Assembly: GCA_948469375.1 (NCBI GenBank)
Contig: CAOKLO010000027.1
Coordinates: 1-45,688 of the forward strand
DNA from: an uncultured bacterium
Lineage (GTDB): Bacteria; Bacillota; Clostridia; Oscillospirales; Oscillospiraceae
Direction of reading: 5' to 3'
Length of the DNA stretch: 45,688 nucleotides
Under the pieces are notes generated by a model. The model was not told the origin of the DNA and did no database searches. It saw nothing but the letters and a program-made list of their open reading frames with translations. Positions within the stretch are counted from its first letter, which is position 1. Each line of letters starts with the position of its first letter. Shown here in pieces: positions 13,425-19,768 of the stretch. The position numbers were made by a program, and so were the translations under genes.

Positions 13425-15119
13425 ATGAAACAGACAGAGGAGGACCGGGCGGTCCTGGACTCGTGGCCGGTGGTGTCCAAATCCGACATCGAGGCGCTGA
13501 ACGACCTGTTCCCGCACTATATTTTCTTCCGGGCAAGGAAGTGCGCGGCCGAATTTCACGCCAGCTGCTGCGGGCACAGGCAGACCATTTCCCATCTGCG
13601 GCGTACGGAATTTCCCTGGGAGAACAGCCTGCTCAACGCCTGCCGGCATGACCAGCCCCACACCTGCCCCTGGTGCGGCCACAAGGTGGTCATGAAGGAT
13701 CTGAGCCGGGCTGGGAAGCGGAAAAAGCTCAAAGCCTATGAGCTGGTCCTTCTGCTCCATGCCAGGGACGGCGCACTGTATGCCGACGCGCTCTGCTTGC
13801 GCAAGGAATACGAAACGGAGGAGGCTCTGACAGAAAGGCCTCAATACTGGCTGAACAGCGGATATCGCTTTGCGCTGGGCGATGTGATGGAGATCGACTA
13901 TCAGACGTTCAGCGGCGAGGGCGTTGTGACCCATGAGCGGGGACGGCTGGGCAGGAAAAAGCTGGTGCAGGAGCCGTTTAAGAGCGGAAGCCTTTCCTGG
14001 TATTCCCATGGGCCTTATGCAATTGTCAACCGGGACGCGCTGGCCGCCTGCCCCGACCTGCGGTACTGCCAGTATTTCTCGGGCTGGCAGTACCGCCCCG
14101 GAGGAGCACGGGGTTATGCCTTTCGATTCTGTGATTTTGTGTCCTACCTGACCGCGTACTGCATGTACCCCCGCCCGATAGAGATGCTGGTCAAGGCGGG
14201 CCTGTACGAGCCTGTGGCGGGCCTGGTCCATGACCGCAAAAAATTCGCCGGCGCCATCCGCTGGGAGGAGCCGGACATCCGAACGTCCATGGACCTGGAC
14301 AAGCGGGAGCTGTCCCAGCTAATCTCCCTTCACCCGCCCATGGAGGCGCTGGTCTGCCGGGCCAAGGCGAAGCGCTTGTTCGGGCTGGCGTGGGATGTGG
14401 CCGATGCGCTGGATTTTTACCAGTGTTTCGGATCCCAGGCTGACGGCATGGAGGTGCTGAGGTTTTGCAGGGAGTACAAGCTGGACCCGGAGCGGCTTTT
14501 GCGCTATATGGAGTCTCAGATGGTGGTGGACGCGGACCTGCCCTGGCTGGACATGGCGGACGTGTTTGAGCTGTACCGGGACTATCTGGACGCGGCTTAT
14601 TACCTGGGCCGCTGTCTGGAGCACGGCAAGGTGTTGTGGCCGGACGACCTGCGGCAGGCCCACGACCTCATGACGGGGCAATGGGCGGTGAGCCAGACAG
14701 AGTTGGCCGAACAACGCGGGCGGGCTCCCGAGTCGGCCAATATCCGGCGGCTGAAGTACGAGTTCGAGCTGGACGGCCTGCGGATCGTGTTCCCGATGAC
14801 GGCGGCGTCGATCAGGCGGGAGGGGAAACTGCTGAAGCACTGTGTGGGCGGCTACGCAGACCGGCACATGAAAGGGGTGCTCACCATCCTGTTCCTCCGA
14901 CGGGCGGCTGCGCCCGGCACGCCCTATGTCACCATTGAGATGCGCGGCAATCAAATCGAACAGATCCATGGCTATCAAAATGATCTCCATGGCGAGAGCC
15001 CCGGGAAGACGCACCGTGAGTTTATCAATGCCTGGCTGGGCTGGCTGAAAAAGGGCAGCAGACGCGATAAGGATGGTCGGCCGATCCTGCCCGGGAAGCG
15101 GAAAGGGGCGGCGGCGTAA
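13425..15119 (+). CDS. pcfJ: PcfJ-domain protein
   Basis: A 564-residue protein of unknown function. Near the N-terminus is a zinc-binding CxxC pair region (CPWCGHK, with Cys/His upstream). The C-terminal PcfJ domain holds the hallmark LLKHCVGGYADRHMKG (Cys-Val-Gly-Gly-Tyr), ILFLRR, PYVTIEMR and a QIHGYQND segment. The ATG at 13425 is chosen for its spacing from GGGGGGCGGCAGG; a GTG at 13407 is less likely. It forms an overlapping or adjacent unit with the PcfK-like gene. Conserved His, Cys and acidic residues suggest an enzyme, but no reaction is established. Confidence 0.8.
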   Translation: MKQTEEDRAVLDSWPVVSKSDIEALNDLFPHYIFFRARKCAAEFHASCCGHRQTISHLRRTEFPWENSLLNACRHDQPHTCPWCGHKVVMKDLSRAGKRKKLKAYELVLLLHARDGALYADALCLRKEYETEEALTERPQYWLNSGYRFALGDVMEIDYQTFSGEGVVTHERGRLGRKKLVQEPFKSGSLSWYSHGPYAIVNRDALAACPDLRYCQYFSGWQYRPGGARGYAFRFCDFVSYLTAYCMYPRPIEMLVKAGLYEPVAGLVHDRKKFAGAIRWEEPDIRTSMDLDKRELSQLISLHPPMEALVCRAKAKRLFGLAWDVADALDFYQCFGSQADGMEVLRFCREYKLDPERLLRYMESQMVVDADLPWLDMADVFELYRDYLDAAYYLGRCLEHGKVLWPDDLRQAHDLMTGQWAVSQTELAEQRGRAPESANIRRLKYEFELDGLRIVFPMTAASIRREGKLLKHCVGGYADRHMKGVLTILFLRRAAAPGTPYVTIEMRGNQIEQIHGYQNDLHGESPGKTHREFINAWLGWLKKGSRRDKDGRPILPGKRKGAAA

Positions 15120-15247
15120 TGGAACAGATTTTGAAGCCCGGTGACACTTGCCCCTGCTGCGGGCAGCCGATTTTGACCGATGACCCGGACAAGCTGATCT
15201 TGCTGAGCTGGCTGGCGTGGATGAAAGGGGAGAAATCAAAACCGTGA
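15119..15247 (+). CDS. Small CxxC zinc-knuckle peptide
   Basis: A 42-residue peptide (start MEQILKPGDTCPCCGQPI) with a C-P-C-C-G knuckle and a helical end (LILLSWLAWMKGEK). The ATG overlaps the pcfJ stop in TAATG, and the stop overlaps the GTG of the next gene. The coupling indicates real translation. Such half zinc ribbons are common in phage replication regions; no function is known. Confidence 0.6.
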   Translation: MEQILKPGDTCPCCGQPILTDDPDKLILLSWLAWMKGEKSKP

Positions 15248-15699
15248 TAAAGTATTTTTGCGATGTGTGCGGCGCGGAGACGGCCAACTGCGATAATTCT
15301 CCGTCCAGCTGGGCGGCGGAGCTGTGCGGGCTGGCGGACCTGTGCCCTCGCTGTGAGGGTCTTGTCAAAAAGGTGGATGTATCCGCCCTGGTGCGGGCGG
15401 AGCTGCGGCGGATGGTGGCGGAACAGGAGGCCCCTTCCCCGCCGGCCAATCCGCCCCCGAGCCCCAAGGGGAAAGCGGCCAGGGAGAAGCGGGATATCCT
15501 GGCGGCGGTCGAGAACTTCCGTCAGGAGCGCGGCCCCAGCGCGACCCTCACGCTGGCAAAGCTGGCCAAGGTGAGCGAAAGCGAGTTGCGGGCCATGCTC
15601 ACGTGTGAGCCGGTGCCCATCGCCACCTGGCGGAAGGTGGGCGGGGCGCTGGGGGTGGCCAGCGCCGGCGGAAATGGAGGGAGCCATGAGACCAATTGA
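15244..15699 (+). CDS. Zinc-ribbon protein with C-terminal HTH-like segment
   Basis: A 151-residue protein. CDVCGAET and LCPRCEGLV form a four-Cys zinc ribbon; a Pro-rich linker follows (EAPSPPANPPPSPKGK). The C-terminal part (DILAAVENFRQERGPSATLT, then LAKVSESELRAMLT and WRKVGGALGV) resembles an HTH. GTG at 15244, overlapping the upstream stop, is preferred. Likely a phage DNA-binding or regulatory protein. Confidence 0.6.
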   Translation: MIKYFCDVCGAETANCDNSPSSWAAELCGLADLCPRCEGLVKKVDVSALVRAELRRMVAEQEAPSPPANPPPSPKGKAAREKRDILAAVENFRQERGPSATLTLAKLAKVSESELRAMLTCEPVPIATWRKVGGALGVASAGGNGGSHETN

Positions 15700-16060
15700 C
15701 GCGGAGGCCTTGTCTGAGGGTATTGAGCTGCACCGAAAAGGGACAGACCAGGAATGTGAATCGGACCGTCAATGGGCGGTGGGCTATAATGCCGGGCTGG
15801 ACCGTGCGCTCTATAGCATTGCATACGCCAAGACTGTTTGTCTCCAGTCCAGCGAACCCCTGACTCTGGAGGAACTGCGGGAGATGGACGGGGAGCCTGT
15901 ATGGTATGTATTCCCCGGCGCCGATACGCTGACCTCCGCAGGCGGATTTTTCTGTCTCTGCTGCAAGGGTGAGATTATCGGCCCCAGCGGGCACAGCTTT
16001 GACTGCGCGCTCCTCGATGGGAGATTCTACCGCCGCAGGCCGGAGGAGGGAAAGCCATGA
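15686..16060 (+). CDS. Hypothetical phage protein (MRPIDAE type)
   Basis: A 124-residue protein beginning MRPIDAEALSEGIE, the start of many small Firmicutes phage proteins, followed by DRQWAVGYNAGLDRALYSIA and a beta-rich C-terminus (GEPVWYVFPG, then GGFFCLCCKGEIIG) with one Cys pair. GGAGGGA precedes the ATG. Function unknown. Confidence 0.6.
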   Translation: MRPIDAEALSEGIELHRKGTDQECESDRQWAVGYNAGLDRALYSIAYAKTVCLQSSEPLTLEELREMDGEPVWYVFPGADTLTSAGGFFCLCCKGEIIGPSGHSFDCALLDGRFYRRRPEEGKP

Positions 16061-16293
16061 ATATCTTATGCAGCCGATGCGGGGCAAGCAAGGAGTTCCG
16101 GTACAGCGCCGGTAATGTCCTCTGCACCGTCTACACCCAGGGTTGGCGCAGCTACGGCTCGGCGCTTTACTGCCCGGAGTGCGCTTCGACCTGGGACGAG
16201 CGGAATAAGGACAGGCCGCTGCCCGGGCCAGAGGCCACCGTCTCGCTGATCGACTATTACCACCTGTCCAGCAAGAGGAAATACCATCTATGA
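16057..16293 (+). CDS. Small zinc-ribbon protein
   Basis: A 78-residue protein: ILCSRCGASKEF and ALYCPECASTW supply two CxxC pairs of a zinc ribbon. Overlaps the previous stop by four bases (ATGA), and its own stop overlaps the ATG at 16290. Function unknown. Confidence 0.65.
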   Translation: MNILCSRCGASKEFRYSAGNVLCTVYTQGWRSYGSALYCPECASTWDERNKDRPLPGPEATVSLIDYYHLSSKRKYHL

Positions 16294-17007
16294 ATATGAG
16301 GCCGATTTTGTTTAACGCCCCCCATGGTTCGCGCCATCCTGGAGGGCCGCAAGACGGTGACGCGGCGGGTGATCAAAGCGCCGTATTACATCGACGAAAA
16401 AGTCCTCTCGCCTGAATCTGGGCTTTGCCTGCGCCGCGGGACCAATATAACAGGCGGTATGCCGTATGCGGACAGCCCCTACCACCCCGGCGACATCCTG
16501 TATGTGCGGGAGACTTTCAAAATTGACTACCTATCCAACATTCCGGGATCCGGGCGCATCTTCTACAAAGCAGACGGCGCATATAGTGATTTTTCTTTTT
16601 CGCCTGCTCGCTACGATATGATGAGGCGGGCGCAGCTCAAGCCAGGATGGAGGCCAAATGAAAACATGCCCCGCGAGGCGGCGCGTATCTTCCTGCGGGT
16701 GACGGAGGTGCGGGTGGAGAGGTTGCGAGGATCATTCTTTCAGTGCGGACCCACGATTATCCAATTGCAAAAAGAAGGCGTTGATATTGGGGAGCAGTGC
16801 CGGGAGTGTATCGAAGCCTACGGAAGCCCCTGTTGCCTTGACAGCGAAAGCGAGTGCGGCATGCTGGACGAGGTGCGCAGTAGTTTTTCTGATTTGTGGG
16901 ACAGCACAATCAGGCCTGGTATCCGAGCTCTCTATGGCTGGGGGGGCAATCCCTGGGTGTGGGTCATCGAATTTGAGCGGTACGAGAAGTCGGAGGCCGC
17001 CCCATGA
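16290..17007 (+). pseudogene. ASCH-domain-like phage protein with a +1 frameshift at a C-run near its start
   Basis: The family normally starts MRPILFNAPMVRAILEGRKT. Here an ATG at 16290, coupled by ATGA to the previous stop, gives MNMRPILFNAP and then leaves frame because the run at 16318-16323 has six C's; five would restore NAPMVRAILEG. The rest is intact (227 residues from ATG 16324): MVRAILEGRKTVTRRVIKAP, YHPGDILYVRET, RIFLRVTEVRVERL and a GWGGNPWVWVIEFER end, matching ASCH-like RNA-binding folds of phage proteins. Either the internal ATG is used, giving an N-terminally shortened product, or slippage on the C-run restores the frame, or this is a sequencing error. Confidence 0.65.
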
Positions 17008-17174
17008 GCCGCCTAGTGCTGACCATCGCGGTGGATAACGCCACGCCAGGCAAGGCCATCGGCATCAAAGAGGCCATCGCCATGGATCTGGAGGAGAAGT
17101 ACGGCGACGTGCGGGTGCTCCAAGTGGAGGTTCAGGGCGATGAACAAATGAGTTTTGACAGGAGAGTGGTCTAG
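17004..17174 (+). CDS. Small hypothetical protein
   Basis: A 56-residue protein starting MSRLVLTIAVDNATPGKAIG and ending QMSFDRRVV. Its ATGA overlaps the previous stop and its own last base starts the next gene's GTG, so it belongs to the same coupled operon. Alternating strand-helix-strand pattern, no recognised family. Confidence 0.55.
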   Translation: MSRLVLTIAVDNATPGKAIGIKEAIAMDLEEKYGDVRVLQVEVQGDEQMSFDRRVV

Positions 17175-17398
17175 TGGAGGAAAGAACGGCAAAGCGTATC
17201 GTCATTGAGTACGAGGACGCGCCCACGCGGGAGATATCCAAAGGGTTCGTGGCCCAATTTACCGAAAATGAGGAGGATGACACAATCACATCTACCTTCG
17301 ACATGGTGGGCATGTCCGGGAAGGACCTGGAGATGATGGTGCTCAGCATCATTCAGCTCGGCATGAAGCTGGGCCTGTTCGGGAAGGAGTATCAATAG
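17174..17398 (+). CDS. Small hypothetical acidic protein
   Basis: A 74-residue acidic protein (GTG start, AGGAGA upstream), with a beta-rich first half (KRIVIEYEDA, KGFVAQFTENEEDDTITSTF) and a helical end (LEMMVLSIIQLGMKLGLFGK). No recognised family. Its stop abuts the ATG of the Rep-like gene. Confidence 0.55.
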   Translation: MEERTAKRIVIEYEDAPTREISKGFVAQFTENEEDDTITSTFDMVGMSGKDLEMMVLSIIQLGMKLGLFGKEYQ

Positions 17399-18292
17399 AT
17401 GGCCCGGGCAATCAAGCACATCAAGGCGGGGCTGCTGAACATTGAGGTCATCGGGACCATCCCGGAGCATGAGCCGGGGCGGCGGCGGGGAGGCCGCTGC
17501 CGCCCCACCTGTCCGGCGATGCAGTTTTACAATGACAAGCGCTCCTGGCGGGAGGTGGAGCTGTGGCTGGCCGCCAACTTTGGGAGGCATGACTTCGTTT
17601 ACACGCTGACCTACGACGACGCCCACCTTCCGCCGGATAAAAAAGCGGCCGGGAAATGCTACCAGAAATTTATTGCAAAGCTCCGTGCGGTGCGAAAGCG
17701 GCGGAAGGAAGTACTTCTCTATCTTTATGTTACGGAAGGCTGGCATGGGAGCTCAGCCAACCGGCACTTTGCCGGAGACGGCCTGCTGGAGAACCGGAGG
17801 CTGCACCACCATGTCGTGCTGAACAGTATCGGCCCGGGGGACTTTGAGGAGATCCGCAGCCTGTGGGAATCTGTGGGCGGGGGCTATATCCGGGCGGAGC
17901 CGGTGGACGTGCATTACTACCGGGAGCTGGCCAAGTACCTGACCAAAGAGGCCCGGGAGTTCGGACGGGCCAAGCCCGGGGAGCGGACCTGGAACAAGAG
18001 CCGGAACCTCAAGGAGTATGACGTAGAGTACATCGAGATCCCAAGCGACAGCGTGACGCTCTCGCCTCCGCCAGGCGCGGTAGACTATGTGCAGTTCTCG
18101 GAAAAGAACCCGTTTGGGTTTGCAGACTGCATCGGCGCACGGTATCTGCTCTTCGAGGAAGCCTCTGTTCCGCAGTACAGCTATACAACGGGGCGAAAAA
18201 TGGGGCCCCCGCAAAACCGCCCTTCAGGTTTTGTGGGGAAAGGAGGAGCAAGGGAGCGGAATGAGGAATGCCCGAAGGGCGTTTCGAATTGA
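17399..18292 (+). CDS. HUH-type rolling-circle Rep-like protein with an element-derived tail
   Basis: A 297-residue protein: DFVYTLTYDDAHLP is Rep motif 1, RRLHHHVVLN the HUH metal-binding motif 2, and YYRELAKYLTKEAREFG motif 3 with the likely Tyr nucleophile. Such proteins nick DNA for rolling-circle replication or serve phages in an unclear role. The N-terminus is basic with a Cys (GRRRGGRCRP). From about residue 267 the sequence is translated from repeat copy B (PPQNRPSGFVGKGGARERNE), so the last 30 residues are element-derived, like the ParA tail. Confidence 0.75.
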   Translation: MARAIKHIKAGLLNIEVIGTIPEHEPGRRRGGRCRPTCPAMQFYNDKRSWREVELWLAANFGRHDFVYTLTYDDAHLPPDKKAAGKCYQKFIAKLRAVRKRRKEVLLYLYVTEGWHGSSANRHFAGDGLLENRRLHHHVVLNSIGPGDFEEIRSLWESVGGGYIRAEPVDVHYYRELAKYLTKEAREFGRAKPGERTWNKSRNLKEYDVEYIEIPSDSVTLSPPPGAVDYVQFSEKNPFGFADCIGARYLLFEEASVPQYSYTTGRKMGPPQNRPSGFVGKGGARERNEECPKGVSN

Positions 18293-18310
18293 GCGGACTT
18301 TGCGACGACG
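18200..18310 (+). repeat. Dispersed structured element, copy B
   Basis: Starts ATGGGGCCCCCGCAAAACCG. Hairpin 1: GCAAAACC and GGTTTTGT. Purine stretch GGGGAAAGGAGGAGCAAGGG, then AGCGG. Hairpin 2: GGAATGCCC-GAA-GGGCGTTTC (9 bp, two G-U). Tail GAGCGGACTTTGCGACGACG. It begins inside and ends 18 bases beyond the 3' end of the Rep-like gene. Conserved bases match copy A; stem bases differ but still pair. Confidence 0.8.
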
Positions 18311-18382
18311 CGCTATACGTCCGGCAGAACACGAAAATAGAACACTCCTAATAATTTTTGAGCTTGAAACCAATCATAATAA

Positions 18383-18616
18383 TTGGAGAGGGCGGGAAGA
18401 AATGAGGGGAAAGCATTGCAAGGACAAGCGAATTGTGGTAAACTGACAGTGAAAGATGGATGGGTGACCTGCCCAGTGTGCAGGCGAAACCACCGTCTGA
18501 TTCGGGTGGAGCCCGAGACAGTCGCGATAGGGCTTCCGGTATATTGCCGGACGTGCCGGAGCGAAATGATTTTGAACATCGAGAGAGGCCAGAGCGTTGA
18601 GCGCCAGAGCCCATGA
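18383..18616 (+). CDS. Cysteine-rich KTR-family protein
   Basis: The core DGWVTCPVCRRNHRLIRVEP, then LPVYCRTCRSEMILNIE matches the KTR family of small proteins on clostridial conjugative and phage elements: two CxxC knuckles separated by about 22 residues. The start is uncertain. The open frame begins at TTG 18383 without a clear ribosome site; GTG 18449 fits the family start better but would be almost leaderless from the promoter at 18416-18444. Function unknown; zinc binding is likely. Confidence 0.6.
   Translation: MERAGRNEGKALQGQANCGKLTVKDGWVTCPVCRRNHRLIRVEPETVAIGLPVYCRTCRSEMILNIERGQSVERQSP
18416..18444 (+). promoter_or_regulatory. Extended -10 promoter before the KTR gene
   Basis: TTGCAA (18416-18421), 17-base spacer ending TGG, TAAACT (18439-18444). 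Transcription would start near 18451, at the GTG of the KTR core. Confidence 0.45.
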
Positions 18617-18656
18617 CCAACCCTGTGAGGTTGCGTTGTGGACGCTGGCGCTTTTG
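18597..18656 (+). terminator. Terminator after the KTR gene
   Basis: AGCGCCAG near 18600 pairs with CTGGCGCT near 18640, with an inner AACC/GGTT pairing, followed by TTTGTTTTG. A long interrupted stem, so strength is uncertain. Confidence 0.55.
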
Positions 18657-18686
18657 TTTTGCTTTGGCCGTGGAGGTGGCAAGCCC

Positions 18687-19055
18687 ATGGCAAGCAAACC
18701 GCTCCGGCCCTGCCGCCATCCCGGCTGCCCCGAGCTGACCCGGGATGGCTGGTGCCCGGAGCACAAGCCCAAGCAAGCGCCCCGGCGGGAGTCCGCCTCC
18801 TGGCACCGCTGGTACAGCCTGCCGGTGTGGACGGACGACCTCCGGCCCGGCCAGCTGCTCCGCGAACCGTTTTGCCGGGAGTGCGGCCGGCGTGGCCTGC
18901 GCACCTGGGCCACCGACGTGGACCACATCCGGGACCACAAGGGGGATTGGGCGCTGTTCACCGACCGTGACAATCTCCAGAGCCTGTGTCACGCCTGCCA
19001 TTCCCGGAAGACCATGAGCGCACAGTGGCAGCGAGTCCGAAAAAAGCGGGGCTGA
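18687..19055 (+). CDS. HNH endonuclease
   Basis: A 122-residue protein: a zinc-binding start (CRHPGCPELTRDGWCPEH) and an HNH domain, CRECGRRGLRTWATDVDHIR, then NLQSLCHACHSRKTM with DVDH, N and H in HNH order. Phage HNH proteins next to terminase genes are needed for DNA packaging by several cos-type phages. The ATG at 18687 has GGAGGTGG upstream. It lies 200 bases before the small terminase gene. Confidence 0.85.
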   Translation: MASKPLRPCRHPGCPELTRDGWCPEHKPKQAPRRESASWHRWYSLPVWTDDLRPGQLLREPFCRECGRRGLRTWATDVDHIRDHKGDWALFTDRDNLQSLCHACHSRKTMSAQWQRVRKKRG

Positions 19056-19257
19056 TTTTACCTGCCAAAACGCCGGAGCGGGGGCAGCTTTGGGCGCGGG
19101 GCCGCGCGCGGTTTGGTTCGCGCACCGCCTGCGCGGGGTTCCTTGCGGACCCCTCCCCCCAGGGCAAGGAAGTTTCCGCCAGCCGCTTGAAGACCGTTTG
19201 GCATCCTCCCCGCGAGAATTTTTCCCCATGGCGGGCCCAGAAAGGAGCTGACAAAAC
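19056..19257 (+). other. Non-coding stretch before terminase, candidate packaging (cos) region
   Basis: Very GC-rich and rich in dyads: GGGGCCGCGCGCGG near 19096, and TTCCTTGC (19139-19146) pairing with GCAAGGAA (19163-19170). No coding potential. Its position between HNH and small terminase is where cos sites of HNH-containing phages lie; the exact site cannot be read from sequence. Confidence 0.35.
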
Positions 19258-19764
19258 ATGCCGGGACCGAGACAGCCCACCGAGCTGGTGGTGGCCAACG
19301 GCCGCAAACACCTGACCCGGGCCGAGGAGGACCAGCGGCGGGACCAGGAGGTCCATGTCCCGGTGCCGGACCGGGCGGAGCCGCCCCGGTGGCTGCCCAA
19401 AAAGCTCCACGCCGAGTTCCGGCAGATCGGCGAAATCCTGCGGCTGGCCGGGCTGTACGCCGAGCTGGACCGGGACGCCCTGGGGCAGTATTTCCTGGCC
19501 CGGGAGCGGTGGCAGCGGGCGGATAAGCTGGCCGGTAAGGCCATCCGGGAACAGGATGAGAAGCTGGCGAAGGAGTGGACCACAGTACAGAGCACCTATT
19601 TCCGGCAATGCCGCCAGTGCGCCGAGGTGCTGGGGCTGTCCATCTCGTCCCGGTGCCGTCTGGTGGTGCCGCCCGCCCTGAGCGCCGCCGCAGCCCCCGT
19701 GGAGGAGGACGAATTCACCCGTGCGCTGCGGGCCAGACAAAACAGGGCTGCCGGTGGGAGCTGA
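19258..19764 (+). CDS. terS: Terminase small subunit, P27 family
   Basis: A 168-residue protein starting MPGPRQPTELVVANGRKHLT, with LPKKLHAEFRQIGEILRLAG, LDRDALGQYFLARERWQRAD and an RQCAEVLGLSISSRCRLVVP end, as in P27-type small terminases. It recognises phage DNA and brings it to the large subunit. AAGGAG lies ten bases before the ATG. Confidence 0.88.
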   Translation: MPGPRQPTELVVANGRKHLTRAEEDQRRDQEVHVPVPDRAEPPRWLPKKLHAEFRQIGEILRLAGLYAELDRDALGQYFLARERWQRADKLAGKAIREQDEKLAKEWTTVQSTYFRQCRQCAEVLGLSISSRCRLVVPPALSAAAAPVEEDEFTRALRARQNRAAGGS

Positions 19765-19768
19765 GCCA

